From Planctomycetota bacterium (lineage in GTDB: Bacteria; Planctomycetota; UBA8742; UBA2392), in contig JADKGX010000002.1 in NCBI GenBank assembly GCA_016722065.1, positions 434,001 through 498,000 on the forward strand: DNA of 64,000 nt, written 5' to 3'. The position numbers and the translations under genes are program-made. The notes below the pieces were generated by a model. The model saw nothing but the letters and a program-made list of their open reading frames with translations, made no database searches and was not told the DNA's origin. Below are positions 41,186-49,759 of the stretch, in pieces. Every line of letters begins with the position of its first letter. The first letter of the stretch is position 1.

Positions 41186-42174
41186 CTACAGCATCGCCAG
41201 CAACTCTGCAAGCCGGTTGGCATAGCCCCATTCGTTGTCATACCAGGCCAATACGCGCACCAGCGTACCGTTGCCGCAGGGCATGGCATGGGTCAGCGCG
41301 CTGTCAAACACCGCCGAATGCGGATTGCCAAGGATGTCGCTGCTGACCAGCGGGTCGGAGGTGTACTGCACCAGCCCGCGCAAGCCGCTGGCCCCGGCAA
41401 TGCAGGCATTGATTTGATCGGCCGTGGCGTTGCCCTGCATCTGAAGCACAAGCTCCACGTTGCTGCCATTGGTAACCGGAACCCGTTGCGCCATGCCGAT
41501 GATTCGGCCCGCCAGCGCCGGCACGGCCTGGTCAAAGGCCACCATGGCCTCGGAGGTGGTTGGAACAATGTTGGCACCGGCTGCGCGCCCGCGGCGCGGG
41601 TCGCTGGCGTGGCCGCCGTCGACAATGTTCTGGCCGCTGGTGTAGGCGTGCACGGTCATCATGTAGCCGGCCGTCAGGGGCCATTGCTGGTGCAGTTGGC
41701 GCACAATCGGCGCAAAACAGTGGGCGGTGCAGGAACCGGCGCTGATGATGCGGTCCTGCGCCCGCAGGTCGGCATCGTTGACGCCGCGCAGGATGGTGCG
41801 GTCGCATTCGCCGCTGGCCAGGGGCTTGCTGACGACAACCCGCCGCGCGCCCAGGGCCAGAATGTGTTGCAGGCTGGCGCGCTGGCTGTTGCGCCCGCTG
41901 CTGTTGACAACAAGTTCGCAGCCCGCCACCTGGGCGGCACTGAGGGTTTCGGCGTGGCTGAGTTCAACGCGCTGGTCCCCACCTTCAGGGTCGCGCCCTG
42001 CACGCTTACCTCCGCATCAAGCCTTCCCATAACACTGTCGTACTTCAACAGGTAGGCAAGCTGACTGGGAGGCAGCGGGTCATTGATGCGCACCACGCGC
42101 GTGCCATTGCGCAGCAGCAACCGGAAAAGCGCGCGGCCCACACGCCCAAAGCCATTGATCAGCAGGGTGCTCAT
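41186..42174 (-). pseudogene. Glyceraldehyde-3-phosphate dehydrogenase-like gene with a -1 frameshift
   Basis: NAD-dependent phosphorylating aldehyde dehydrogenase fold. The first part (STLLINGFGRVGRALFRLLL, VVRINDP) is in one frame to about 41978. The rest (ELSHAETLSAAQVAGCELVVNSSG to WYDNEWGYANRLAEL) is in the next frame. The break is at a run of G (plus-strand CCCC at 41977-41980); one extra base restores a 329-residue protein. The catalytic cysteine is kept but in an unusual setting, SAGSCTAHCFAP rather than ASCTTNC; the HAYTSGQ histidine and RRGRAAG region are present. It may be an assembly error, a recent inactivation, or a divergent GAPDH/erythrose-4-phosphate dehydrogenase relative. 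Confidence 0.8.
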
Positions 42175-42225
42175 GGCGGCGTATTAGCGCAACGAAACGT
42201 GAATGAGGAAGGGGTGGATGGGAGG

Positions 42226-42294
42226 TCCGGAGTTCCGGGTGCCGGGTTCCTGGTGCCGAGTTTCGGGTGCCGGGTGCCGGGTCGCGGGCGTTGG
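42226..42294 (+). repeat. Degenerate CGGGTGCCGGGT repeats
   Basis: Several imperfect copies of GGGTGCCGGGT and variants (GGTTCCTGGTGCCGAG) fill the short gap between the GAPDH start and the next gene. No gene is seen here. Confidence 0.55.
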
Positions 42295-42315
42295 GCCTGG
42301 CAACTTCTCCTACTG

Positions 42316-42825
42316 TCAGGCCAGATCGGCCAGTTTGTCCTGCACGGCCTCCACCCCGGCTTCATCGAGTTCTGGGTTCAGCACTTCGTACTCGGCGCGG
42401 TCTTTGGCCTTGCCAGGCGTTTCAAAGACCAGAAACTCGCGCTTGGCCTGGCGGCGCGTGCCCTTGAGTTTGAGCTTCTTGAGGCGCAGCAGGCCCAACG
42501 CGGCCACGTAGGCAAAGCGGGTCATTTCTTCGGGCGTGAACCTGGGCTCAGGCCCCTGATCGGCCCGTGCGTTGTGAAACACCTGCCAAAGCAGGTCGGG
42601 GTCCAGCAGCGCGGGCTTGCGCGTGGTGCTGTACTGGCTGGGCCACCAGGCGGTGAAAGCGCCCGACGATTGGCGGTCCCAGGCCTGCTGGCAGACGTCC
42701 TGGCGCACAAAGGCGCCCTCCTGCCTGGGGTCTGCGCTTAGCGCAACGATGAACTTTTCGCCGTCCTCAAACTTGCGGCCGGTGATGCTGCACTTGCCCT
42801 GCCCACGCGCGATCTTGAAATCCAT
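42316..42825 (-). CDS. Uncharacterised protein, cysteine-start (CSITGRKFEDGE) type
   Basis: A 169-residue soluble protein of unknown function. It begins FKIARGQGKCSITGRKFEDGEKFIVAL, a pattern suggestive of a small knuckle or strand pair around cysteine 12, followed by helical segments (EEMTRFAYVAALGLLRLKKLKLKG) and an acidic C-terminus. I do not recognise a named domain, though the opening looks like that of conserved hypothetical proteins seen in planctomycetes. It starts two bases after the stop of the upstream lipoprotein gene, so the two are an operon. Confidence 0.6.
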   Translation of the reverse strand: MDFKIARGQGKCSITGRKFEDGEKFIVALSADPRQEGAFVRQDVCQQAWDRQSSGAFTAWWPSQYSTTRKPALLDPDLLWQVFHNARADQGPEPRFTPEEMTRFAYVAALGLLRLKKLKLKGTRRQAKREFLVFETPGKAKDRAEYEVLNPELDEAGVEAVQDKLADLA

Positions 42826-42827
42826 GC

Positions 42828-44117
42828 CTAGCCCTTGAGGTCAACCTTCAACTTTGCCGCCAGGTCCTTGACGTCCTGTATCGAGCGCACACGTTTGCCA
42901 GTGCAACGAAACACAGCATCAATGGCGCCGTTTTCATGAAAGTCGTCTTGTTCCCAGATACGAATGATGCCGCGCAGGCAGTTGGGGCTGCGAATGCCCG
43001 AAAACGCCTGCAGCAGATACTCGCCAAAGACAAAGCGTGCGTCCTCGGTTGCTTCTTTATCAACGACCTGCTTGCCGCGTGCCAGTTGCGCGGCGTCGTA
43101 TTCCTCAATCTTCACGCGGTTGATCTCGGCTTCCAGGGTGGGCAGGCACTTGGCGTCGCCCAGCTTGCCCAGCAGCTCAATGAAGTGCTTGCGAAAGCGC
43201 CAGGCCGAGCCCTTGGCCTGCTTGTTTTCATCCAGCGTGTTTTCAAGCTCATAGATCGCCTGAGAAACCGAATGCCCGCCAATGCGGTACAACGTGTCGA
43301 TCACGTACTTGTTGAAGTTGGGGTTGGCCTGCACGGTGCGCGAGCCGTCGTCCAGCACGGCGGCCTGTCGAAAGCCAATCCACAGGGCGCCGCAAAGCTG
43401 CTCAATGGCCGCGTCGCCAACCTGCACCAGCACGCTTTGGGCGTTGCGCACGGTTTCTTCGGATGGGTTGGTCAGGGCCAGAATCATGTTGCTGACCAGC
43501 ACGGTCTGGCCTTCTTCGCCATAGGCCAGCATGGATTCAGCGTATTGGCGCCAGTGTTCAGATTCCAGCGTGGGCGAGGCGTACTCGGGTGTCTGCTGGA
43601 ACTTCCAGGTCAGTTCATACAGGCGCCCGATGCGCGCCAGGTGCTGGCGGTTTGGCTCTGCATCCCAGTCTGGTTTGTGCATCAACTCGCGCACGTGAAA
43701 GGGCCACAGCAGGTAGCTGCGCCAGGCCTTTTGCTGGTCGTTGGGGTTGCGCTGGTCTTTGGGTGGCCAGTCAAAGTTCTGGCGAATCAGCTTGCCCTTG
43801 GCGTCGTAATCCTCGGGCGCCGTGGGCCTGGGGTGCACGTAGCGGCGCACCAGCTTCCATTGGGCTGTGTCTTCGGAATCCAGCGATTGCAGCAACTGCG
43901 CCATCTTGGTGCCGCGAAAGCGACCCACGTCGTTGACATCCACAACCACGGTAATGCCCGTGCCCTCAGGTTGCGGGGCATTGGCTGGCGCGTTGGCTTT
44001 GGGCGTGCCGCCAAAGGTGCCCTGGTCGTCGTTGCCGGCGGGCGAAGAATTGGCCTTGGGTGGGTTGCCACAGGCGGCCAGCAGGCCGCACAACATCACT
44101 GCCACAGCTTGCTTCAC
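42828..44117 (-). CDS. Predicted lipoprotein with HEAT-like helical repeats
   Basis: A ~429-residue lipoprotein. The signal AVAVMLCGLLAAC gives a lipobox ending at the acylated cysteine, followed by a flexible stretch rich in Asn, Pro and Ala. Later helices such as VSNMILALTNPSEETVRNAQSVLVQVGD and FRKHFIELLGKLGDAKCLPTLEAEIN resemble HEAT-type repeats that bind partner proteins. The catalytic content is not apparent. The start is one of two GTGs (44123 or 44117); I favour 44117 because GGAG lies seven bases upstream. It is cotranscribed with the following small gene (two-base gap) and is divergent from alanine dehydrogenase. Confidence 0.68.
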   Translation of the reverse strand: MKQAVAVMLCGLLAACGNPPKANSSPAGNDDQGTFGGTPKANAPANAPQPEGTGITVVVDVNDVGRFRGTKMAQLLQSLDSEDTAQWKLVRRYVHPRPTAPEDYDAKGKLIRQNFDWPPKDQRNPNDQQKAWRSYLLWPFHVRELMHKPDWDAEPNRQHLARIGRLYELTWKFQQTPEYASPTLESEHWRQYAESMLAYGEEGQTVLVSNMILALTNPSEETVRNAQSVLVQVGDAAIEQLCGALWIGFRQAAVLDDGSRTVQANPNFNKYVIDTLYRIGGHSVSQAIYELENTLDENKQAKGSAWRFRKHFIELLGKLGDAKCLPTLEAEINRVKIEEYDAAQLARGKQVVDKEATEDARFVFGEYLLQAFSGIRSPNCLRGIIRIWEQDDFHENGAIDAVFRCTGKRVRSIQDVKDLAAKLKVDLKG

Positions 44118-44217
44118 TTGCACGCTCCGCGGGGTCGGGCAGGGACAACGCTATCCAAGCAGATCAGCGCCCGGGGGGCAATGCACGGCACCGGCCCTTT
44201 GTGCCACGCTGCGCCGA

Positions 44218-44245
44218 TTGCAGCGCCTGTGCGCAGTGTTATAAC
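44218..44245 (+). promoter_or_regulatory. Promoter of alanine dehydrogenase
   Basis: TTGCAG (44218-44223), 16-bp spacer, TATAAC (44240-44245); transcription would start about 24 bases before the ATG, with CTGGAG as ribosome binding site. Confidence 0.55.
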
Positions 44246-44275
44246 CCTGCGCGCATTCCCAATCCTGGAGCTGCA

Positions 44276-45391
44276 ATGATCGTAGGCGTTCCCCGCGAAA
44301 TCAAGAATCACGAGTACCGCGTCGGCATGGTTCCGGCGGGCGTCTATTCCATGTCACAGGCCGGCCACAAGGTGCTGGTGCAGGCGGGCGCGGGCCTGGG
44401 CAGCGGCATTCTGGACGAAGACTTTGAAAAGGCCGGCGCCACGCTGGTGGCCACAGCCGCCGAGATCTACGGCAAGTCCGACATGATCGTCAAAGTCAAG
44501 GAACCGCTGGCCGCGGAGTACGGGCTGATCCGCAAGGGCCAGATCGTCTACACCTATTTCCACTATGCGGCGGCCAAGGAATTGACCGAAGCCATGATCA
44601 AGACCGGCGCCGTCACGATTGCCTACGAAACCATGGAAGACAAGCGTGGCACACTGCCGCTGCTGACACCCATGAGTGAAGTGGCCGGGCGCATGAGCAT
44701 TCAGGAAGGCGCCAAGTACCTGGAACGCCCGACCGAAGGCCGCGGCATTCTGCTGGGCGGCGTGCCCGGGGTAGAGCCCGGCAACGTCGTCATCATTGGC
44801 GGCGGCGTGGTGGGCACTAACGCGGCCAAGATGGCCGCCGGCATCGGCGCGCGCGTCACCATTCTGGACGTTTCGCTGGACCGCCTGCGCTATCTCAACG
44901 ACGTGCTGCCCGCCAATGTTGTGGGCCTGTACAGCAACGCCTACAACATTCGCGAATGCATCCGCCAGGCTGACCTGGTGGTCGGCGCGGTGCTGATTCC
45001 GGGCGCCAAGGCGCCGTCGCTGATCCGCCGTGAAGACCTGCAGCACATGAAGCAGGGTGCCGTGATTGTGGACGTGGCAATTGACCAAGGCGGCTGCGTT
45101 GAAACCGCCAAGGCCACAACCCACGCCAACCCCACTTACATTGTAGACGGCGTGGTCCACTACTGCGTGGCGAACATGCCCGGAGCCGTGGGGCGCACCA
45201 GCACCTTTGCGCTGACCAACGCCACCGGCCGCTATGCCCTGGAAATCGCCAAACACGGCTGGAAGGCAGCCGCCAAGGCCCACGGCGAGGTACGCACCGG
45301 CCTGAACATTGTGGAAGGCAAGATTGTCTACAAAGCCGTGGCCGAAGCCTTTGGCATGGAATACACCCCGCTGGAAAAGGTCCTGGGCTAG
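44276..45391 (+). CDS. ald: Alanine dehydrogenase
   Basis: NAD-dependent interconversion of L-alanine and pyruvate plus ammonium; used in nitrogen assimilation or alanine catabolism. The 371-residue enzyme has IVGVPREIKNHEYRVGMVP, VKVKEP (with catalytic lysine), YFHYAAAKELT, LLTPMSEVAGRMS, the Rossmann stretch VVIIGGGVVGTNAAKMA and HYCVANMPGAVGRTST, all diagnostic. The catalytic histidine lies in YTYFHY. The ATG at 44276 is preceded by CTGGAG. It is monocistronic, with its own promoter and terminator. Confidence 0.97.
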   Translation: MIVGVPREIKNHEYRVGMVPAGVYSMSQAGHKVLVQAGAGLGSGILDEDFEKAGATLVATAAEIYGKSDMIVKVKEPLAAEYGLIRKGQIVYTYFHYAAAKELTEAMIKTGAVTIAYETMEDKRGTLPLLTPMSEVAGRMSIQEGAKYLERPTEGRGILLGGVPGVEPGNVVIIGGGVVGTNAAKMAAGIGARVTILDVSLDRLRYLNDVLPANVVGLYSNAYNIRECIRQADLVVGAVLIPGAKAPSLIRREDLQHMKQGAVIVDVAIDQGGCVETAKATTHANPTYIVDGVVHYCVANMPGAVGRTSTFALTNATGRYALEIAKHGWKAAAKAHGEVRTGLNIVEGKIVYKAVAEAFGMEYTPLEKVLG

Positions 45392-45410
45392 CCTTGAACG
45401 CGCCTTGCAA

Positions 45411-45440
45411 GGCACAGGCGGTTGCCTGTGCCTTTGTTTT
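45411..45440 (+). terminator. Rho-independent terminator of ald
   Basis: GGCACAGGC (45411-45419), GGTT loop, GCCTGTGCC (45424-45432), then TTTGTTTT: a textbook terminator 20 bases after the ald stop. Confidence 0.92.
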
Positions 45441-45477
45441 GAGCGCTCGAAAGTGACAGCAGCCGCGCCGGGGTTGC

Positions 45478-45483
45478 TATACT
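45478..45483 (+). promoter_or_regulatory. -10 box TATACT upstream of the two-span membrane protein
   Basis: TATACT at 45478-45483 with GTGACA 19 bases upstream as a poor -35; the leader to the ATG at 45513 would be about 24 bases. Confidence 0.4.
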
Positions 45484-45512
45484 CAGGGTCTATCTCATGT
45501 GGGGGCTTTGGC

Positions 45513-46637
45513 ATGGCTGGCGATGAAATGGCGCCCTGGGAATCCGGTTCTGGCCGCAGGGCCGCCGACCCCACCAAGCCCGCTTCGGGCATTGAAAAAC
45601 CCTACAAGCTTCCAAGGCTAGACGACCTGCCGGCCATCTACAAACCCGACGACGCCGGCTTTCTGGCCCACGGTGGCACCACCGTAAACCGGCCAGGGCC
45701 AGAGCCACGGCAACTGGACCCCAAGGGCAAGCTCGCCCTGATGGTGCTTGGGGCAGCGGTGGGCCTTGGGTTGATTGGTCTGCTGCTTTCGTTTGTGATG
45801 ATCGCACCTGAAGCCGGGCCGATTCGCTTTGTCTATGCCGGGCTGACCGGTGCGGTGGCCCTGGCGGCGGGGCTTGTGCTGCTGGCGGAATTCCCGCGCA
45901 TCAATGCAGCGCGCATGGGAAGCTTCATGCCCGGCGTGCTGGTGTATGGAACCAAAGACCAGTTTACCCGCGCGGCGGGCCCGGTGGGCGTGGGCACGAT
46001 TCAGTCGGTCACCGCCCAGGGCAGCGGGCGCGGCCTGTTGAGTGCGGTGTTTGACCGCGCCGCACACGCTGCCTCGCCCCCAGAAATGGTCGCTCTGCAC
46101 TGCGACCGGGGCTCCGGCCCTGAACTGGTGGGCATTGCCTGGGAAGCCGTACACGAGATGCGAAGGGGCGACATCGTCTGGTTTCGCATGCTCAAGCCCA
46201 ACCAGTTTCTGATGTATCACAAGCTGATTCCCTTTGCGCCGCGCGTGAACACCGACCAGGCCACACGCGAAGAAGTGTTCCGTGCCCTGCGCGTGGGCCA
46301 ATCCATGCTGCGCGAGGCCGCATCGACAAAGAACATGGGCAAGACCAAGGTGTTTCACACCGATGCCGATGGCAAGTTGACCTCCGGCAGCGCAGCCGCC
46401 GTCAAGCCGGACCCGAACCTGCCTGCACCGAACCTGCTGGCCGCCGGCCAGTCCTTTGCCACGGAAGATCAGATCGACCAGGCCGCACCGGGCATGCATG
46501 AGGCACCGCCGGCGCGGCAGCGTCGCCCGGGTTTTGATACCAAGGGCAACGTCAAACTTTCGGACCCGGGCAAGCCCCTGGGCGGCTATGCACAAGACCA
46601 GGGCAGCGATGACAAAGGATATGTCGGCGATGCCTAA
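45513..46637 (+). CDS. Uncharacterised two-span membrane protein
   Basis: A 374-residue protein. A hydrophilic N-terminus precedes two adjacent membrane helices (about 73-95, LALMVLGAAVGLGLIGLLLSFV, and 103-127, AGLTGAVALAAGLVLLA). A soluble domain follows (ARMGSFMPGVLVYGTKDQFTRAAGPVGVGTI ... EMVALHCDRGSGPELVGIAWEAVHEMRRGDIVWFRM) that reads as a beta-rich folded unit, then a disordered, proline-rich tail. I do not recognise the family with confidence. It overlaps the downstream DUF4863-like gene by eight bases, so the pair is co-translated. Membrane topology suggests both ends in the cytoplasm. Confidence 0.65.
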   Translation: MAGDEMAPWESGSGRRAADPTKPASGIEKPYKLPRLDDLPAIYKPDDAGFLAHGGTTVNRPGPEPRQLDPKGKLALMVLGAAVGLGLIGLLLSFVMIAPEAGPIRFVYAGLTGAVALAAGLVLLAEFPRINAARMGSFMPGVLVYGTKDQFTRAAGPVGVGTIQSVTAQGSGRGLLSAVFDRAAHAASPPEMVALHCDRGSGPELVGIAWEAVHEMRRGDIVWFRMLKPNQFLMYHKLIPFAPRVNTDQATREEVFRALRVGQSMLREAASTKNMGKTKVFHTDADGKLTSGSAAAVKPDPNLPAPNLLAAGQSFATEDQIDQAAPGMHEAPPARQRRPGFDTKGNVKLSDPGKPLGGYAQDQGSDDKGYVGDA

Positions 46638-47097
46638 CCAGGACATCGTGCAGGCCTTGGCGCCAGTGCTGCAGCGAATCAAGACACTGGACCTGACCCA
46701 TGCCTCAGCGGCGCGTGAAACGCTGAACCTGGAGTTTCCACTGACCGGTGAGTTCGCCGCTTCCTTGAAGGCATTGACTGATGCCGGGTTGCAGCAGGGC
46801 TGGCTGTGCGGCAAAGAAGCCGGGCCCAGCCGCTTTTCACGCGTTGCCAAGCCAGAAGCAGCCCACGGCTGTTCCCTGGACGCCGTGCTTTTGTGGGGCG
46901 ACGGCCCCTGGCACAGGCACACCAAAGGCGAAGTCAACTGCCTGATCGCCCTGGAAGGCAACCCCACGTTTTGCGGCTTTGCGCCGGGCTGGGCGGTGTT
47001 TGAGCCCGGCAGCCAGCACGTTCCCAGCGTTAAGGACGGCAAGATGATGATCTTTTACATGCTGCCCGAAGGCGCCGTAGAGTGGAAGAAGACATGA
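46630..47097 (+). CDS. DUF4863 / 4-hydroxylaminobenzoate lyase-like protein
   Basis: A 155-residue cupin-like protein. The end (GPWHRHTKGEVNCLIALEGNPTFCGFAPGWAVFEPGSQHVPSV split across a beta barrel, then MMIFYMLPEGAVEW) follows the pattern I associate with DUF4863, the family that includes 4-hydroxylaminobenzoate lyase. Histidines in WHRHTKGE and QHVP could bind metal. The family match is from memory and moderate; the substrate here is unknown. I choose the ATG at 46630, which has AAGGAT ten bases upstream and overlaps the preceding gene by eight bases; ATGs at 46609 and 46621 are alternatives. Confidence 0.65.
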   Translation: MPNQDIVQALAPVLQRIKTLDLTHASAARETLNLEFPLTGEFAASLKALTDAGLQQGWLCGKEAGPSRFSRVAKPEAAHGCSLDAVLLWGDGPWHRHTKGEVNCLIALEGNPTFCGFAPGWAVFEPGSQHVPSVKDGKMMIFYMLPEGAVEWKKT

Positions 47098-47101
47098 ACA
47101 A

Positions 47102-47128
47102 GGGGCGGGTTTGACCCCGCCCCTCTTG
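47102..47128 (+). terminator. Terminator after the DUF4863-like gene
   Basis: GGGGCGGG, a short loop and CCCCGCCCC, followed by TCTTGATT, directly after the stop at 47097. It lies between convergent genes and may serve both. Confidence 0.7.
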
Positions 47129-47150
47129 ATTCACACTGGCTCACGTTGTG

Positions 47151-48821
47151 CTACTTCGTTCCTGGACTGGCAGCTTTGCCGTTGCCGCGTTCGTAGCGTT
47201 CCCAGACCTGCATGGTCAGGCAGTTGATGGCCGTGGCATACACCCTGCCGCCCGCACTGCCCCAGGCATCAATCGGGTCCCAGCTTCCGAACTCGTCCAG
47301 CGAGGCCGCGGATTCACCCTTTTCGTCGGGGCGCAGGCCGCGCTGGCTGTTCAAAAGCGCCTGGGTCATTGGCTTTTCCCAGCGCTCCCAGGTCGAGCCG
47401 CCAACCTGGTACAACGCCAGGCTGGCGTAGTACCAATAGTAGTAGTCCAGTTTCTCGAGTTTCCACTCGGGCAACTGCTGAACAATCGCCTGGGCCTGCG
47501 AACGAATGCTGGCGTCTTTGACGTCGGCCTTGTCCATGAACAGCAGGCTCATGATGCCGATCGAATCCATGCTGGGCACGTTTTCGTAGGCACTGGCGGT
47601 GCGCAGCCGCGCGCAGTTGCCGCCCGGGGCATCGTAGCCCGTCTTGGCGTATCCGCCCACGTTGGCCGTCACGGCGGCAAACCACTTGGCCGCGTCGTCA
47701 TAGGCATGCGAATGGTCGAACTCAATGCCGCACATCTTGGCCGTGTGCAGGGTCAACACCATCCAGCCAGTGACAGAGCTGTCATTGAACATCGGCTTGA
47801 CGCCATAGCGCCAGCCCGCGCCAGGGTTCTGGCAATCCAGAATGAACTGCACGGCCTTGTTCAGGCGCGGACGCAACGTGGGCTCGACATCGAGCCCGTG
47901 AATCTCGCACAGCGCCATGGTGGCGATGGCGTGGTTGTAAACGAAGTGGTCGTCCTCTCTGGGCCCGAAGCAGCCGTCGTTGGATTGGGTCATGATCAGC
48001 CAGTTCAGGGCCTGGCGAATCGTCAAGGCATGCTTGCCCTGCTTGTGGGTCTGGCCATCACCAGTAAAGGCCAGCATGGCCATGCCTGTCAGGCCGATAT
48101 CGACGGTGTTGTCCCAGCCCTGGTCGCCCTTGGGGTCTCCTACGCGAACGAAATCACGGTTGTAGGTTCTTCGGGCATTGGTGCGGGTGCTGTCGGCACT
48201 GAAGGTGGTTGCGCTCCAGTACCCCTGGCGGTTCTGGTGGTCGGCCAGCCATTGCAGTGCGGCGTCGACCTCACGGGCCTGCATCTTTTTGCGCGGCCCG
48301 CCGCGAGGCGTGCGGCGAAACGAAAGCCCGCCCGCGCCGCCGCTGCCCTTGCCGCCACTGGCGCCACCACCAAGCCCCAGGCTGCTGTTGGGGTTTTCCC
48401 TGCTGGGGTGTGGTGATTCAATGTTGTCGCGCGTGTCGGGCTCGGCCAGTGCTTCGTGGGGCTGGTCGGTGGGGTCCTCGTTGACTACGTCAGTCGGGTC
48501 GGGCGCAATCTGGTCTTCGCGGGACTCGACAGTGGTTTCTGGTCGGTCCTGCGGGAACTCATCCGGTACTTCCGGCTTCAGTTCCGGTTTGGGCGGCATG
48601 GCAATCTGTTCTGTGGAAGCATCCAGCACGCGCGGAGCAACGGGCGGTGCAACGTGCGGCATGATGAACCAGGCCACGACCAGCACAATCATATGCAGGG
48701 CCAGAGCAATGCCGACCCAGGGAATGGAAGCAACAGGACGAAGGTCTTCCTGCTGCGAGGCTGCATCTGGCTGCGCATCGAGTGTATAGGCTTGCGGCGT
48801 TCCTTCAGTTTGAGGCTGCAT
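47151..48821 (-). CDS. Membrane-anchored prenyltransferase/squalene-cyclase-fold protein
   Basis: A 556-residue protein. One N-terminal membrane segment (IPWVGIALALHMIVLVVAWFI) is followed by a proline/aspartate/glutamate-rich, TonB-like linker (residues ~60-150) and a glycine-rich stretch. The rest is an alpha-toroid of the prenyltransferase/squalene oxidase repeat type (VDAALQWLADHQNRQGYW, ALNWLIMTQSNDGCFGPRED, AVQFILDCQNPGAGWRYG). The DxDD acid motif of real squalene-hopene cyclases is not visible, so cyclase activity should not be assumed. The repeats may instead bind peptide or glycan ligands in the periplasm. It is unpaired, with no obvious operon partner. Confidence 0.75.
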   Translation of the reverse strand: MQPQTEGTPQAYTLDAQPDAASQQEDLRPVASIPWVGIALALHMIVLVVAWFIMPHVAPPVAPRVLDASTEQIAMPPKPELKPEVPDEFPQDRPETTVESREDQIAPDPTDVVNEDPTDQPHEALAEPDTRDNIESPHPSRENPNSSLGLGGGASGGKGSGGAGGLSFRRTPRGGPRKKMQAREVDAALQWLADHQNRQGYWSATTFSADSTRTNARRTYNRDFVRVGDPKGDQGWDNTVDIGLTGMAMLAFTGDGQTHKQGKHALTIRQALNWLIMTQSNDGCFGPREDDHFVYNHAIATMALCEIHGLDVEPTLRPRLNKAVQFILDCQNPGAGWRYGVKPMFNDSSVTGWMVLTLHTAKMCGIEFDHSHAYDDAAKWFAAVTANVGGYAKTGYDAPGGNCARLRTASAYENVPSMDSIGIMSLLFMDKADVKDASIRSQAQAIVQQLPEWKLEKLDYYYWYYASLALYQVGGSTWERWEKPMTQALLNSQRGLRPDEKGESAASLDEFGSWDPIDAWGSAGGRVYATAINCLTMQVWERYERGNGKAASPGTK

Positions 48822-49083
48822 GGGGCTTCTCCGTTATGGCCCCGGGAGAAGTCGTACATACCAACGGCAGGAAAGGCCAAAGGTTCGGGCAAGTGCGGAA
48901 GCCACGGATCGCAAGAACGGGCAACACAGCGGCAGGCACGGCAGCTTGGCGATGTGTCCAGTCGCAGGCAGATGGTCACAGATTGCGAAGTAGCACCGCT
49001 TGGCGACCTTGGCGGCAAAGTCCTTGCCGTTTTCACTTCGTCAATCTCAACGCCGAAATCCATGGAAAGCGCGCAGCCCAACG

Positions 49084-49440
49084 TCACTCAAGAAGTTGAT
49101 TGGCCAGTTCGGCAATGCGCGCCACCAGCTCCTCTTTCTCGCGAAACACCATCAGGTTCTCGCCACTCAGCTTGGCACGCAACTGGCGCAGCTCGGCAAT
49201 CGCTTCCTGCAACTTGGGCCGCTGGCCGGCGCGGGCAAAGTTGCGTTTGCCGCATTCCAGCCAGAAGTGTTCCCCCATCACGTGCTCCAGCGCGCGGTCG
49301 AGCGCCCAGAACCAGAACCGCCGCTGGTTCCATTCCGCCCCGGCGGCCTCGCCATGGGATGCACCCAGGCGCGAGACGACCTCTCGGCTGTGCTGGTCTG
49401 CGGCCAGAAAGGCGGCGCGGTACAAGGACTGTGGCTGCAT
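49084..49440 (-). CDS. Uncharacterised small helical protein
   Basis: A 118-residue, soluble, mostly helical protein of unknown function. The first half is rich in aromatics (NQRRFWFWALDRALEHVMGEHFWLECGK), and the second half forms a likely coiled coil (LQEAIAELRQLRAKLSG, FREKEELVARIAELANQ). No membrane segment or signal peptide is seen. It is upstream of and divergent to dnaA. The 262-bp gap to its left (48822-49083) shows no supported gene. I cannot assign a role. Confidence 0.5.
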   Translation of the reverse strand: MQPQSLYRAAFLAADQHSREVVSRLGASHGEAAGAEWNQRRFWFWALDRALEHVMGEHFWLECGKRNFARAGQRPKLQEAIAELRQLRAKLSGENLMVFREKEELVARIAELANQLLE

Positions 49441-49619
49441 GGCTTCACTTTGCGTTGCCGCGGCACACGGGGAAAGCCTGTGGACGCCGCGCGGATAACT
49501 TCATGCGGCGTGGGGCAAAGTCAAGGCCAAACAGGTGCGACGCGCACAAGAATTGCGGATTCGGCGTGTGCCCGCAATACGGCCTGCCAAGCGGGTTTGC
49601 GGCAGATCGCATGAGGGGT

Positions 49620-49648
49620 TTGACGGCACGCATGGCGGGTGATACTTT
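49620..49648 (+). promoter_or_regulatory. Promoter of dnaA
   Basis: TTGACG (49620-49625), an exact 17-bp spacer and TACTTT (49643-49648), 111 bases before the chosen dnaA start. The gap 49441-49759 holds no other gene and no cluster of DnaA boxes. Confidence 0.6.
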
Positions 49649-49759
49649 CGCGCGTCCACCAGTAAGTGGAAACTCAAGACGGTTGCCGGGGCACAAACAG
49701 CGTTCGTGAAAACACACGAGCGGTGGATTGCGCGCCCCCAAGCAGGGCGGAGCTCAGGC

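Noticed and set aside
48822..49083. Minus-strand frame upstream of the squalene-cyclase-fold gene (to 49087)
   Set aside because: It overlaps the start of that gene in another frame, has odd composition and no ribosome binding site.
49441..49759. Replication origin next to dnaA
   Set aside because: No cluster of DnaA boxes and no AT-rich unwinding element were found; dnaN is not adjacent.
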